Positions 16,093 to 25,032 of a stretch of 64,000 bases of DNA are shown here, piece by piece. The notes below the pieces were generated by a model. It was not told the DNA's origin. It saw only the letters and a program-made list of their open reading frames with translations, and ran no database searches. The DNA is taken from contig NZ_WHUV01000003.1 of assembly GCF_009380155.1 (NCBI RefSeq), positions 1 to 64,000 of the forward strand, written 5' to 3'. Position numbers and translations under genes: made by a program. This DNA is from Pseudomonas piscis (GTDB taxonomy: Bacteria; Pseudomonadota; Gammaproteobacteria; Pseudomonadales; Pseudomonadaceae). The stretch's first letter is position 1. Every line of letters begins with the position of its first letter.

Positions 16093-17793
16093 TCAGGCCT
16101 TGAAGTGCAGGGCGTTGGTCAGGTCGCCCATGGGCTTCTGGCCACGAGCGACCATGGCCTGGTCGCGCTCCTTGAGGCCGTCGAGAGTCTCGAGTTGGAA
16201 CACCCGGGTGATCAGCCGCAGGACCGAGGCGGTGTCATAGACCGTATGGTCCACCGTGCCCTTGCGGGCGAACGGCGAGACCACCAGCGCCGGGATCCGC
16301 GTCCCCGGGCCCCAGCGGTCGCCCTGGGGCGGTGCGACGTGGTCCCACCAGCCGCCGTTCTCGTCGAAGGTGACCACCACCACCATGTTTTTCCACTGCG
16401 GGCTCTCGCGCAGCACCTTCAGCGCCCGGTCCAGGTGCCGGTCGCCGGCGGCGACATCGGCATAACCGGCGTGCAGGTTGAGGTTGCCCTGGGGCTTGTA
16501 GAAGGTCACCGCCGGCAGCTTGCCGGCCTCGGCGTCGGCGAAGAACTTGTTGCTGCTCGACTCGTCGCCCAGACCGCCGTCACGCAGGCGCTTGGCGCGC
16601 TCGCCCGGGTTCTCCGGGCCCTGGCGCACGAAATAGTTGAACGGCTGGTGGTGGTACTGGAAGTTGGGGATCTTGGGAATCCCGCCGGAATCCTTGAACT
16701 GCTCCAGGGTGGCCTGCCAGGCGCCGCCATACCAGGCCCAGTCGACATTCTTCTTCGACAGCTTGTCGCCGATGTGTTCGTGGGTCTGGGGCACCAACAC
16801 GCTGGGCAAGTCGGGCTTGGCGTAGTCCGGGCGGTCCGGGTCGCGGATCCAGGTCGGCCAGTAGGGCGGGGCCATGGTGTTGACCGCGTAGCCGTCCGGG
16901 GTCAGCGCGCTGGGGCCGAATTGCGGCGCACCGTCCATGGCGCTGGCCGGGGATTTCTCCAGGGGCTTGAGACGGGTGCCCTTGGGATCGTCGCCCTGCA
17001 AGGTGGCGATCTGCGACTTGGCCACCGAGTTGGCTGCATCCGGGTAGAACGGCGCCCTGGCGCTGATCAGGTACTGGTGGTTGAGGAAGGAGCCGCCGAA
17101 GGCGCCCTGGAAGAAGTTGTCGCACAGCACGAACTCCCGGGCCACGTCCCACAAGCGCAGGGAGTAGCGGGTCTGGGCGTAGTAGCCCATGGGCAGGGCG
17201 CCGGAGTCGGCCCAGGCGACGAAGCCATCGTTCTTGCCGCCGTTGATCTGCATCTGGTTCTGGTAGAACACATGCCACAGGTCGCGGGTCACCAGGCCCA
17301 GGGGCAGGTCCTCGCCCTGTGGTCCCTTGAGGGGGAATGGGGCGTTGGGCAGGTTTTCCTGGAACTGGCTTTCCACCGGATAGGTAACCCCATCCAGGGT
17401 CTGCGGACCGACTTGCAGCAGGCCGCCCCAGATCGGCGGCAGCTTGTCGAGCAGGCGGCCATCGCGATCGCGTTGTTGGAACGCCTCGGGCTTGAGGGCC
17501 GCCAGCGGCTGCTCGACCCCGGGGAAGTTGGCGAACAGGTTGTTGAAGCTGCGGTTCTCGGCGTAGATCACCACCACGGTCTGCACCTGCTCGTGCAGCG
17601 CCTGGTCCAGTTCGGTGGGCGACAGCGGGCGCTCATCGGGCTTGCACTGGGGGTCGCCGGTCTTGCCGCAAGCCGCCAGGGTGGCACCGACGCCCAGCAC
17701 CGCGGCCCCGCCCAAAAAGCGCCGGCGGCTGGTGCCTGTGGGGTGCTCGGCAGCGTTTTCCTTGGTGTCACGCGGGTCGGTATCGTCGCTCAT
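16093..17793 (-). CDS. Tat-exported acid phosphatase of the phospholipase C-like superfamily
   Basis: Hydrolase of the phosphoesterase/phospholipase C superfamily, closest in my memory to the bacterial AcpA-type acid phosphatases. The start at 17793 (MSDDTDPRDT) follows AAGGAG. The N terminus carries a twin-arginine motif SRRRFLGG and then LAAC, a lipobox, so the product should be a Tat-exported lipoprotein. The catalytic core shows YAENRSFNNLFANFPG near residue 75 and VTFDENGGWWDHVAPP near residue 450, both typical metal-binding motifs of this superfamily. It is monocistronic. Substrate (phosphomonoesters versus phospholipids) cannot be told from sequence. Confidence 0.85.
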   Translation of the reverse strand: MSDDTDPRDTKENAAEHPTGTSRRRFLGGAAVLGVGATLAACGKTGDPQCKPDERPLSPTELDQALHEQVQTVVVIYAENRSFNNLFANFPGVEQPLAALKPEAFQQRDRDGRLLDKLPPIWGGLLQVGPQTLDGVTYPVESQFQENLPNAPFPLKGPQGEDLPLGLVTRDLWHVFYQNQMQINGGKNDGFVAWADSGALPMGYYAQTRYSLRLWDVAREFVLCDNFFQGAFGGSFLNHQYLISARAPFYPDAANSVAKSQIATLQGDDPKGTRLKPLEKSPASAMDGAPQFGPSALTPDGYAVNTMAPPYWPTWIRDPDRPDYAKPDLPSVLVPQTHEHIGDKLSKKNVDWAWYGGAWQATLEQFKDSGGIPKIPNFQYHHQPFNYFVRQGPENPGERAKRLRDGGLGDESSSNKFFADAEAGKLPAVTFYKPQGNLNLHAGYADVAAGDRHLDRALKVLRESPQWKNMVVVVTFDENGGWWDHVAPPQGDRWGPGTRIPALVVSPFARKGTVDHTVYDTASVLRLITRVFQLETLDGLKERDQAMVARGQKPMGDLTNALHFKA

Positions 17794-17940
17794 GGCGGCT
17801 CCTTGCTCGTCTGTCCGGGTAATCGTTACAAAGTATTTCGCAGGCACGGTAACAACCGAATATGACAAAAAAGCTACAGCGACGCAGGGGTGGGTTGGCT
17901 TCGGTGGAACCGCTCAAGCCCGGGCTATGCCGGGAGTTAT

Positions 17941-17967
17941 CCACAAGCCGCGCAGGGCGGCTTGTGG
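17941..17967. terminator. hairpin after the atoE-like gene
   Basis: CCACAAGCCGC-GCAGG-GCGGCTTGTGG is a perfect 11-bp stem with a 5-base loop, 14 bases beyond the minus-strand stop. There is no T-run. Confidence 0.6.
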
Positions 17968-17981
17968 AGCCTGGGCGATGC

Positions 17982-19400
17982 TCAGGGGGTCATGGGTGGC
18001 AGGTAGGCCAGGGTCGTGCCCAGGGCCCAGAGCAGGATCAGCACCAGGGGCGTATGTACCAGCAACTGGACGAAGGAGAAGCCGATCAGGTCCCGGGCCT
18101 TCAGGCCCAGAACGCCCAGCAGCGGCAACATGTAGAAGGGGTTGATCAGGTTCGGCAAGGCCTCGGCAGCGTTGTAGATCTGCACCGCCCAGCCCAGGTG
18201 GTACTGCAGGTCGTTGGCCACCTGCATCACGTAGGGCGCCTCGATGATCCACTTGCCGCCGCCGGAGGGAATGAAGAAGCCCAGTACCGCCGAGTACAGG
18301 CCCATCAGCAAGGCGTAGGTATCGTGGGAGGCGATCTGCACGAAGAAGGTCGAGATGTGATGGGCCAGGGTCTGGCCGTCCACGCCCTTGACCACGGTCA
18401 TCAGCGCCGCGATGGAGCCGTACAGCGGGAACTGGATCAGCACCCCGGTGGTGGTCGGCACCGCCCGGGCCACGGCATCGAGAAAGCTGCGCGGGCGCCA
18501 GTGCAGCAGGGCCCCGGTCATCAGGAACAGGAAGTTGTAGGTGTTGAGCCCGGAGATCGCGGTGATCGCCGGCTTGGTGGCGAACTCGTGATACAGCCAG
18601 CCGGCGGCCAGCAGGGCCAGGAGGATGATCAGCAGCGGGCTGTGTTCCAGCCATTCGCCTGGGCGGGTGCGTGGTTGCGCCTTGGGCAGGCTGAAGCTGG
18701 GATCGACCCCGCAGGCCTGGGCGTCACGGGCGCTGCCGGGGCCGGGGGCGGTGGCGTAGGCGATCACCAGCGACACCACCACCAGCGCCAGCAGCAGTAC
18801 GCCCGACTGCCAGAGGAAGATGGTCTGGGTGAAGGGGATCACCCCGGTGATGGCCAGGATCGAAGGTGGCAGGCTGCCGGGGTTGGCCTGCAATTGCGCG
18901 GCCGAGGATGACAACCCCAGGGCCCAGACCGCACCCAGGCCCAGGTAGGCCGCGGCGCCGGCGGCGCGGTAGTCCATGCGCAGCTCGGTACGCCGGGCCA
19001 GGGCCCGGACCAGCAGGCCGCCGAACACCAGGGACAGGCCCCAGTTGAGCAGCGAGGCGAGCATCGAGATCAGTGCCACCCAGGCTACCGCCGAGCGGCC
19101 GTTGGCCGGGATGCGAGCCAGTTTGTCGATCAGTTTCACCGCTGGCGGCGAGCTGGCCACCACATAACCGCCGATGACCACGAAGGCCATCTGCATGGTG
19201 AAGGGGATCAGGCTCCAGAAACCGTCGCCAAAGGCCATGGCTGCATCGGTGGGCTTGGCACCCATGGCCAGGGTGGCCAGGGCGACGATGATCACCGCCA
19301 GCGCGGCGAACACCCAGGAGTCGGGAAACCAGCGCTCGGCCCAGTTCGAACAGCGCAGGGCGAAGCGGGCGGAGCGGCTATCTTGAATATCGGCGGCCAC
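17982..19400 (-). CDS. atoE: AtoE-type short-chain fatty acid carrier
   Basis: Inner-membrane transporter of the short-chain fatty acid (AtoE) family, about 472 residues with about 12 hydrophobic segments. I recognise the family features NWGLSLVFGG, GLGAVWALGLSSSAAQL and FFIPSGGGKWIIEAPY. I place the start at the GTG of 19400 (reading on as AADIQDSRSARF) with GAGG 8 bases upstream; the frame is open much further but the extension overlaps the neighbouring promoter region and has no membrane or family features. No acetoacetate-degradation genes are adjacent. The substrate is inferred from the family only. Confidence 0.85.
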   Translation of the reverse strand: MAADIQDSRSARFALRCSNWAERWFPDSWVFAALAVIIVALATLAMGAKPTDAAMAFGDGFWSLIPFTMQMAFVVIGGYVVASSPPAVKLIDKLARIPANGRSAVAWVALISMLASLLNWGLSLVFGGLLVRALARRTELRMDYRAAGAAAYLGLGAVWALGLSSSAAQLQANPGSLPPSILAITGVIPFTQTIFLWQSGVLLLALVVVSLVIAYATAPGPGSARDAQACGVDPSFSLPKAQPRTRPGEWLEHSPLLIILLALLAAGWLYHEFATKPAITAISGLNTYNFLFLMTGALLHWRPRSFLDAVARAVPTTTGVLIQFPLYGSIAALMTVVKGVDGQTLAHHISTFFVQIASHDTYALLMGLYSAVLGFFIPSGGGKWIIEAPYVMQVANDLQYHLGWAVQIYNAAEALPNLINPFYMLPLLGVLGLKARDLIGFSFVQLLVHTPLVLILLWALGTTLAYLPPMTP

Positions 19401-19515
19401 GTGGATACCTCGTGTTTTCTTATGTTTGTAAGGAGGTCGGCCGCCCCGGGCTGGGGCGGTCGAGAACTGTGCAAGAATGCGGCAATTGCCACGTACTGCA
19501 AAGGATTGAACGCAC

Positions 19516-19749
19516 ATGACATTTTCCCCCGAAGAACGCGCCGCGCTGCTCCAGGTCAAGGGTGTGGGACCCACGGTGGTGGGGCGCCTGGAGCAGCTGG
19601 GCATCGCCTCCCTGGCCGAGCTGGCTGGCGCCGACGCCCTGGATATCGTGACCCGGGCCTCCTCCCTGGTGGGTTCCAGTTGCTGGAAGAACAGCCCCCA
19701 GGCCCGCGCGGCGATCCAGGCCGCCATCGCCCTGGCCAAGGGCAACTGA
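19516..19749 (+). CDS. small helix-hairpin-helix protein
   Basis: 77 residues with a helix-hairpin-helix core, LLQVKGVGPTVVGRLEQLGI (about residues 11-30), and a second helical pair after it. Such motifs bind the DNA backbone or act as protein contact modules. The rest has no catalytic domain. The ATG lies after AAAGGA. It is divergent from the atoE-like gene and followed by a hairpin. Related small HhH proteins occur across Pseudomonas without assigned function; a DNA role is only an inference. Confidence 0.8.
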   Translation: MTFSPEERAALLQVKGVGPTVVGRLEQLGIASLAELAGADALDIVTRASSLVGSSCWKNSPQARAAIQAAIALAKGN

Positions 19750-19764
19750 ATCTGCGCCCGGTGC

Positions 19765-19792
19765 GGGGAACGGCTTGTTCCCCGGGACTTTT
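19765..19792 (+). terminator. terminator after the HhH gene
   Basis: GGGGAAC-GGCTT-GTTCCCC forms a 7-bp stem followed by GGGACTTTTG, 15 bases after the stop codon. Confidence 0.6.
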
Positions 19793-19837
19793 GCGTAGAC
19801 CATGGCGCCCTTGTCTTGTGCCACCCGAGTTGCCCTC

Positions 19838-21154
19838 ATGACCCTTGCCAGCGAATCGACGGCGCGTTTTTCCCGCGCCGACTACAGGACCCTGGGCCTG
19901 GCCGCCCTGGGCGGGGCCCTGGAAATCTACGACTTCATCATCTTCGTATTCTTCGCCCTGACCCTGAGCCAGCTGTTCTTTCCACCGGAAATGCCCGAGT
20001 GGCTGCGGCTGTTGCAGAGCTTCGGGATCTTTGTCACCGGTTACCTGGCCAGGCCCCTGGGCGGCATCCTCATGGCCCACTTCGCCGACCGCCTGGGGCG
20101 CAAGAAGGTCTTCAGCCTGAGCATCCTGATGATGGCGCTGCCGTGCCTGCTGATCGGCAGCATGCCCACCTATGCCCAGATCGGTTATTTCGCGCCCTTG
20201 TTGCTGCTGGCGCTGCGGGTCCTGCAAGGCGCCGCGGTGGGTGGCGAGGTGCCCAGTGCCTGGGTGTTCGTCGCCGAGCATGCTCCCCGGGCCCATCGCG
20301 GTTATGCCCTGGGGTTTCTCCAGGCCGGACTGACCTTCGGCTATTTGCTGGGGGCGTTGACCGCAACCCTCCTGGCCCAGGTCTTCAGCCCCGAGGAAAT
20401 CCTCGACCACGCCTGGCGCTATCCCTTCCTGCTCGGCGGGGTATTCGGCGTGATCGGTGTCTGGCTGCGTCGCTGGCTGGGCGAGACCCCGGTGTTCATG
20501 GCCCTGCAGCAACAACGCGAGAACGCCAGCGAACTGCCCCTGCGCACGGTGCTGCGCGAACACCGCCTGGCGATCCTGCCAGCCCTGATCCTCACTTGCG
20601 TGCTGACCTCGGCGGTGGTGGTGTTCGTGGTCATCACCCCGACCATGATGCAGAAGAGCTTCGGCATGAGCGCCAGCCACACCTTCGCCCTGAGCAGCCT
20701 GGGCATCGTCTTCCTCAATCTCGGCTGTGTCCTGGCGGGCCTGCTCGTCGACCGCCTGGGGGCCTGGCGCACGGTGATGTTCTACAGCCTGCTGCTGCCC
20801 CTGGGGATCGCCGTGCTCTACGGCTGCCTGATCAACGGTGGCGCCTGGATCGGCCTGGCCTACGCCATCGCCGGCCTGGGGTGCGGCGTGGTGGGGGCCG
20901 TGCCGTCGGTGATGGTCGGGCTGTTCCCGGCACGGATCCGCGTCTCGGGGATTTCCTTCACCTACAACATCGCCTATGCCCTCTGGGCCAGCATCACCCC
21001 GTTGCTGTTGATCGCCCTGATGCCCTGGAGTCCTTGGATCTGCGTGATCTTCTGCGCGGTGATGGGGGCGATCGGGGCAGCCAGTGCCGGGTATTTCGGC
21101 ACCCGGGTCGGCGAGGCCCGCCGGTCCCAGGTCCAGGAAGCCGGCTGCTGTTGA
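19838..21154 (+). CDS. MFS metabolite:proton symporter
   Basis: Major facilitator of the MHS (metabolite:H+ symporter, citrate/proline/shikimate type) group, 438 residues from the ATG giving MTLASESTARFSR. It has 12 membrane segments, the loop 2-3 signature FADRLGRKKVF, LLALRVLQGAAVGGE after segment 4, and a second half-repeat motif LLVDRLGAW. GALEIYDFIIFVFFA in segment 1 is characteristic of MHS proteins. An in-frame ATG 12 codons upstream (19802) is less likely. No enzyme gene is next to it, so the substrate cannot be predicted. Confidence 0.87.
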   Translation: MTLASESTARFSRADYRTLGLAALGGALEIYDFIIFVFFALTLSQLFFPPEMPEWLRLLQSFGIFVTGYLARPLGGILMAHFADRLGRKKVFSLSILMMALPCLLIGSMPTYAQIGYFAPLLLLALRVLQGAAVGGEVPSAWVFVAEHAPRAHRGYALGFLQAGLTFGYLLGALTATLLAQVFSPEEILDHAWRYPFLLGGVFGVIGVWLRRWLGETPVFMALQQQRENASELPLRTVLREHRLAILPALILTCVLTSAVVVFVVITPTMMQKSFGMSASHTFALSSLGIVFLNLGCVLAGLLVDRLGAWRTVMFYSLLLPLGIAVLYGCLINGGAWIGLAYAIAGLGCGVVGAVPSVMVGLFPARIRVSGISFTYNIAYALWASITPLLLIALMPWSPWICVIFCAVMGAIGAASAGYFGTRVGEARRSQVQEAGCC

Positions 21155-21169
21155 GCTGGCGGCCTGGCT

Positions 21170-21589
21170 TCAGTCGACCAGCAACTGGTCCAGGTAGTGA
21201 CTGCGCTCGTTGCTCAGGCGGGTTACGCAACGGTTGATCAAGGTGGTGTGGGCCGGTTTGCCCGGCTCCACGTCGACCGCCTCCAGCACGCAGGTGCTGT
21301 CGCGGTACTTGATCCAGGCGCGCTGGGCGTTCTTCAGCTTGCCCAGGTACTCCTGCTCCTGGAGCAGGTTGCCGGGATAACGCTGGTGGACCCGCTCCAG
21401 CAGCGCCTGGTAGCTCTGGTTGAGGGCGCTGTCGGCCAGCTCCTTGTCTTGCTGGGCACAGCGATCGACCTGCTGGCTGTATTGGATGTGCGCGCAGTCC
21501 AGGGCTGCTGCTCGCGCTGGCAGCCAAGCGCCGCCGGCGCCGAGCAGCAGGGCGGTGGCCAGAGCGAAGATCCGGGGCTGGCGAGGCAT
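21170..21589 (-). CDS. LprI-like periplasmic protein (DUF1311)
   Basis: 139 residues with a signal peptide (MPRQPRIFALATALLLGAGG ... ARAAA). The mature part fits the LprI/DUF1311 family of lysozyme-inhibitor-like proteins: DCAHIQYSQQVDRCAQQDKELADSAL..., then KNAQRAWIKYRDSTC and a final Cys, giving four cysteines that should pair. The chosen ATG has AAGGG six bases upstream. It converges on the MFS gene with only 15 bases between stops. Inhibition of lysozyme is known for some members only; it is not shown by the sequence. Confidence 0.85.
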   Translation of the reverse strand: MPRQPRIFALATALLLGAGGAWLPARAAALDCAHIQYSQQVDRCAQQDKELADSALNQSYQALLERVHQRYPGNLLQEQEYLGKLKNAQRAWIKYRDSTCVLEAVDVEPGKPAHTTLINRCVTRLSNERSHYLDQLLVD

Positions 21590-21800
21590 GGCGATCCCTT
21601 GGGCGAAGAATGAAGCGGGCATTCTACAGGGCCGCGGCCGGCACAAAAGCGACATGAGCGCGCGGGCCGCGAGTGGCCCTGGTGGCACGCTGGATAACCG
21701 GCAGATAACAGCCCGATGACAATTCGCCCGGCCGAGCCTGTCCGGCGCTCAACCGGACTATCATCAGGCCGAGGTTTTCCACCACACCGCAGGAGGCTCC

Positions 21801-22697
21801 ATGGGCGCAGGACACAGTCACGGACAGGTACGGGCCGGGCACGAACGCAAATTGTGGATGGCCCTGGGGCTGACCGGCAGCTTCATGATCGCCGAGGTCA
21901 TCGGCGCTTTCGTCACCGGTAGCCTGGCGCTGTTGTCGGATGCCGCGCACATGCTCACCGATACCCTGGCGCTGGCGATATCCCTGGTGGCGATCCAGGT
22001 CGCCAAGCGCCCGGCGGACCGCAAGCGCACCTTCGGCTATGCGCGATTCGAAATCCTCGCCGCGGCCTTCAATGCCCTGCTGTTGTTCGTGGTGGCCTTC
22101 TACATCCTCTTCGAGGCCTGGCAACGCTTGCAGGCACCGCCCGAGATCCAGTCCACGGGAATGCTGGTGATCGCAGTGCTGGGGCTGATCGTCAACCTGA
22201 TCTCCATGAGCCTGCTGGCCTCCGGCAGCAGCCAGAGCCTCAACGTCAAGGGCGCCTACCTGGAGGTCTGGAGCGACATGCTCGGCTCGCTGGGGGTGAT
22301 CCTCGCCGCACTGGTGATCATGTACACCGGCTGGGGCTGGGTCGATTCGCTGGTGGCCGCGGCCATCGGCCTGTGGGTGCTGCCACGGACCTGGACCCTG
22401 CTCCGGGAAAGCACCAACGTGCTGCTGCAAGGTGTGCCCGAAGGCATCGATATCGACCAGGTGGAGCAGGGCATTCGCGGCGTGCCAGGGGTCAGCGATG
22501 TGCACGACCTGCATATCTGGGCCCTGACCAGCGGCAAGAACGTGCTCAGCGCGCACCTGGTGGCCCAGTTGGGCAGCCGTGACGAGCAGGCGATCCTGGC
22601 CGAGGTCAGCGAGCTGGTGCAGGAGCGTTTCGAGATCGCCCACGTCACCTTGCAGGTGGAGCAGTCAGGCTTTCACGAACAGGCGCACCAGCACTGA
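21801..22697 (+). CDS. czcD: CzcD-type cation diffusion facilitator
   Basis: Inner-membrane exporter moving Zn, Co or Cd from cytosol to periplasm in exchange for protons. The 298-residue protein has six membrane segments; the metal site is visible as LLSDAAHMLTD in segment 2 and YLEVWSDMLGS in segment 5, the latter in the form I associate with CzcD. The N terminus (GAGHSHG) and C terminus (HEQAHQH) are His-rich. The C-terminal cytosolic domain has the VSDVHDLHIWALTSG motif. GCAGGAGG precedes the ATG. It ends 9 bases from the end of czcR, facing it, at the edge of the czc island. Confidence 0.92.
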   Translation: MGAGHSHGQVRAGHERKLWMALGLTGSFMIAEVIGAFVTGSLALLSDAAHMLTDTLALAISLVAIQVAKRPADRKRTFGYARFEILAAAFNALLLFVVAFYILFEAWQRLQAPPEIQSTGMLVIAVLGLIVNLISMSLLASGSSQSLNVKGAYLEVWSDMLGSLGVILAALVIMYTGWGWVDSLVAAAIGLWVLPRTWTLLRESTNVLLQGVPEGIDIDQVEQGIRGVPGVSDVHDLHIWALTSGKNVLSAHLVAQLGSRDEQAILAEVSELVQERFEIAHVTLQVEQSGFHEQAHQH

Positions 22698-22706
22698 GGG
22701 TGGCCC

Positions 22707-23381
22707 TCAGTCGCGCTCCTCGAGCACATAGCCGACACCGCGCAAGGTATGGATCAGCTTGCGCTCGAAGGGGTCGTCGATCTTGGCCCGCAAGCGGCGG
22801 ATCGAGACCTCCACCACATTGGTGTCGCAATCGAAGTTCATGTCCCAGACGAAGGAGATGATCTGGGTCCGCGACAGCACCACGCCGCTCTGGCGCATCA
22901 GCAGGTGCAACAGGGCGAACTCCTTGGTGGTCAGGTCGATTCGCTGCTTGCCGCGAAAGGCCCGGTGGCGGCCCTGGTCCAGCTCCAGATCGGCGACCCG
23001 CAGCACATCCGGTACCGGCGACTGCTCGCTGCGGCGCATCAGGGTACGGACCCTGGCCAGCAGTTCGGGAAAGGCGAACGGCTTGACCAGGTAGTCGTCG
23101 GCCCCCAGGTCCAGGCCACGGATCTTGTCCGCCAGCCGGCCCTGGGCGCTGAGCATCATGACCCGGGTATTGCTGAACTGGCGGATCTGGTCCAGCACGC
23201 CCCAGCCGTCGATCTGCGGCAGGTTGACGTCCAGGATCACCAGGTCGTAGGCATGCTGGCGCGTCAGGTACAGGCCATCGGCGCCGCTGTTGGCGCAGTC
23301 CACGATATAACCACTTTCCGTCAATCCTTGTTGCAGGTAGTCGGCAGTCTTGAGTTCGTCTTCGATAACCAGGATGCGCAT
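22707..23381 (-). CDS. czcR: CzcR-type heavy-metal response regulator
   Basis: OmpR-family response regulator, 224 residues. The receiver has the acid pocket (EDE near residue 7), the phosphoacceptor Asp51 in LVILDVNLP and Lys in [13 protein letters not shown]; the C-terminal winged helix has [10 protein letters not shown] and SVDPP-like [14 protein letters not shown] elements typical of CopR/CzcR/IrlR regulators. It is divergent from czcCBA. The expected sensor kinase czcS does not follow: czcD on the other strand begins after 9 bases. So the regulator must use a kinase encoded elsewhere, or cross-talk. It likely binds the ATTACA-N4-TGTAAT boxes nearby. Confidence 0.9.
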   Translation of the reverse strand: MRILVIEDELKTADYLQQGLTESGYIVDCANSGADGLYLTRQHAYDLVILDVNLPQIDGWGVLDQIRQFSNTRVMMLSAQGRLADKIRGLDLGADDYLVKPFAFPELLARVRTLMRRSEQSPVPDVLRVADLELDQGRHRAFRGKQRIDLTTKEFALLHLLMRQSGVVLSRTQIISFVWDMNFDCDTNVVEVSIRRLRAKIDDPFERKLIHTLRGVGYVLEERD

Positions 23382-23441
23382 ATTGAGGAAGTTCTCTGCA
23401 ATTGATATTGGTAGTCGACAAACACTGGAAAGTTATTATTT

Positions 23442-23480
23442 AAGTTGTGGGCAAGTTGTCGTTGGTAAGTTGTTAAGTTG
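23442..23480 (+). repeat. four AAGTTG repeats in the czcR-czcC gap
   Basis: The hexamer AAGTTG occurs four times in 39 bases at 23442, 23453, 23467 and 23475, in the AT-rich leader region upstream of czcR. The spacing (11, 14, 8) is not helical-turn regular, so a binding function is speculative. Confidence 0.4.
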
Positions 23481-23572
23481 CTTGTGGAACTTCTCTTTGT
23501 GGGCGTGGAAGTGCCGTGGGACTTGGCTTTGTTGATGGGATCTTAATACAGAAGCCTAGGCCGTAAACCTTG

Positions 23573-23588
23573 ATTACAGATTTGTAAT
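23573..23588. promoter_or_regulatory. perfect CzcR/CopR-type box 1
   Basis: ATTACA-GATT-TGTAAT is a perfect 6+4+6 palindrome in the divergent czcR-czcC region, 191 bases before czcR and 175 before czcC. The form matches the inverted-repeat boxes bound by OmpR-type metal regulators. The regulator assignment is an inference from the adjacent czcR. Confidence 0.7.
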
Positions 23589-23657
23589 TTTTGCGCCACC
23601 CTGCTGATAAGGACCGAAAGTTAAAGTTGGCCGATCTTGAATATTTCCCTGTCGACA

Positions 23658-23673
23658 AGTACAGCGGTGTAAT
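23658..23673. promoter_or_regulatory. CzcR/CopR-type box 2 at the czcCBA promoter
   Basis: AGTACA-GCGG-TGTAAT differs from the box 1 arms by a single base. It ends just before the place where a -35 would be if TATATG at 23697 is the -10 of czcC, a usual position for activation by an OmpR-family regulator. Confidence 0.6.
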
Positions 23674-23696
23674 TCATATCGGTCGAATAACCCTTT

Positions 23697-23714
23697 TATA
23701 TGTACCGGTATATA
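23697..23714. promoter_or_regulatory. AT-rich palindrome at the czcC leader
   Basis: TATATGTACCGGTATATA is a near-perfect palindrome centred on TACCGGTA, 50 bases before czcC. It overlaps the likely -10 (TATATG). Confidence 0.4.
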
Positions 23715-23763
23715 CCGCCGTGCCTGCGCCAAGACTTCGTTTCAGCAAGGGTCGGAACCTGAT

Positions 23764-25032
23764 ATGCCGAATTTCCCGAGAATCTGCGCCCGGGCCGCAA
23801 GGCGCTGTTGCACGGCTTTATTACTGGTCCTGGCGGGGCAAGCCGCGAATGCCGCCGGGCAACCGGTGTTGAGCCTGGACAGCGCCATGGCCAAGGCTTT
23901 TGCCAACAATCCGGAACTGGCCGCTGCGAGCTGGGAGATCGATATCGCCCAGGGCGCCCGCCAGCAGGCCGGGCTGATTCCCAACCCGGTGCTATCCACG
24001 GATATCGAGAACACCAAGCGCGGACAGGGCACCACCTCGGTCAAGCTCACCCAGACCCTGGAACTGGGGGGCAAGCGCGGCGCGCGGGTGGAGGTGGCCA
24101 GCCAGGGCCAGAGGCTCGCGGACCTGGAGCTGGATCGGCGGCGCAACCAGTTGCGCGCCGATGTACTGGACGCCTACTACGCAGCGCTGCGGGCCCAGGA
24201 GCGCACGCAATTGGCCGGGCGCTCCCTGGCCCTGGCCGAACGCGGTCTTGCCGTGGCCCAGGGGCGGGTCGGTGCCGGCAAGGCATCGCCGGTGGAGGCC
24301 ACCCGGGCCCAGGTGCAACTGGCGGAGATCCGCCTGGAACTCAATCGTGGCCAGTTGGAGCAGGACAACGCCTATCGGCAGCTGGCCAGGGTCACCGGTA
24401 GCGCCAGCGCGGACTTTTCCGCAGTGCAGGAGCAGTCCGGGGGCGTCACTGCGCCGCCGGCGCCAGCGCAGCTGTTGAATCGCCTGCCCCAGACTGCGGA
24501 GCTGCGCCTGGCAGAGCAGGAGATCGCCCAGCGCGAGGCGTCCCTGGACCTGGAAAAGGCCCAGCGCATTCCCGACCTGGACATCAGCATCGGCAGCCAA
24601 TACGACGCCAGCAGGAACGAAGACGGCAGCAAGAAGGACCGGATCAACCTGGTCGGCCTGTCGATGCCGTTGCCGCTGTTCAATCGCAACCAGGGCAACG
24701 TGCTCTCCGCCGCGCGCCGCGCCGACCAGGCCCGGGACCTGCGCAACGCCACTGAACTGCGCCTGCGTACCGAGACCCGCCAGGCCCTGGAGCAGTGGGA
24801 AACCGCCCGGCGTGAAGTGCAGTCGTTCAACCAGACCATCCTGCCCGCCGCCCAGAGCGCGGTGGACAGTGCCACCCGTGGCTTCGAGATGGGCAAATTC
24901 AGCTTTCTCGAGGTGCTCGATGCCCAGCGCACATTGATTGGCGCCCGCAACCAGTACCTGGTGGCGGTAGCGCAAAGCACGGATGCCTGGGTACGGATCG
25001 AGCGTATCTACGGCGACCTCAGCCGCTGGTGA
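23764..25032 (+). CDS. czcC: CzcC, outer-membrane channel of the metal efflux pump
   Basis: TolC-family outer-membrane factor, 422 residues, with a signal peptide (cut near VLAGQAANA) and the two long helical repeats of the family, e.g. DSAMAKAFANNPELAAASWEI at the start and SFLEVLDAQRTLIGARNQYL near the end. It completes the tripartite CzcCBA pump with the downstream adaptor and RND protein. The ATG at 23764 is the first gene of the operon after the palindrome-rich control region; AAGGG lies about 14 bases upstream. Its stop overlaps the GTG of a tiny ORF. Confidence 0.92.
   Translation: MPNFPRICARAARRCCTALLLVLAGQAANAAGQPVLSLDSAMAKAFANNPELAAASWEIDIAQGARQQAGLIPNPVLSTDIENTKRGQGTTSVKLTQTLELGGKRGARVEVASQGQRLADLELDRRRNQLRADVLDAYYAALRAQERTQLAGRSLALAERGLAVAQGRVGAGKASPVEATRAQVQLAEIRLELNRGQLEQDNAYRQLARVTGSASADFSAVQEQSGGVTAPPAPAQLLNRLPQTAELRLAEQEIAQREASLDLEKAQRIPDLDISIGSQYDASRNEDGSKKDRINLVGLSMPLPLFNRNQGNVLSAARRADQARDLRNATELRLRTETRQALEQWETARREVQSFNQTILPAAQSAVDSATRGFEMGKFSFLEVLDAQRTLIGARNQYLVAVAQSTDAWVRIERIYGDLSRW

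Noticed and set aside
14001..16103. 700-codon plus-strand ORF opposite hscC
   Set aside because: Mirror frame with repetitive Gln/Gly/Val-rich translation; hscC with full Hsp70 motifs is the true gene.
16024..17865. 613-codon plus-strand ORF opposite the acid phosphatase
   Set aside because: Mirror frame; the minus strand carries Tat signal and catalytic motifs.
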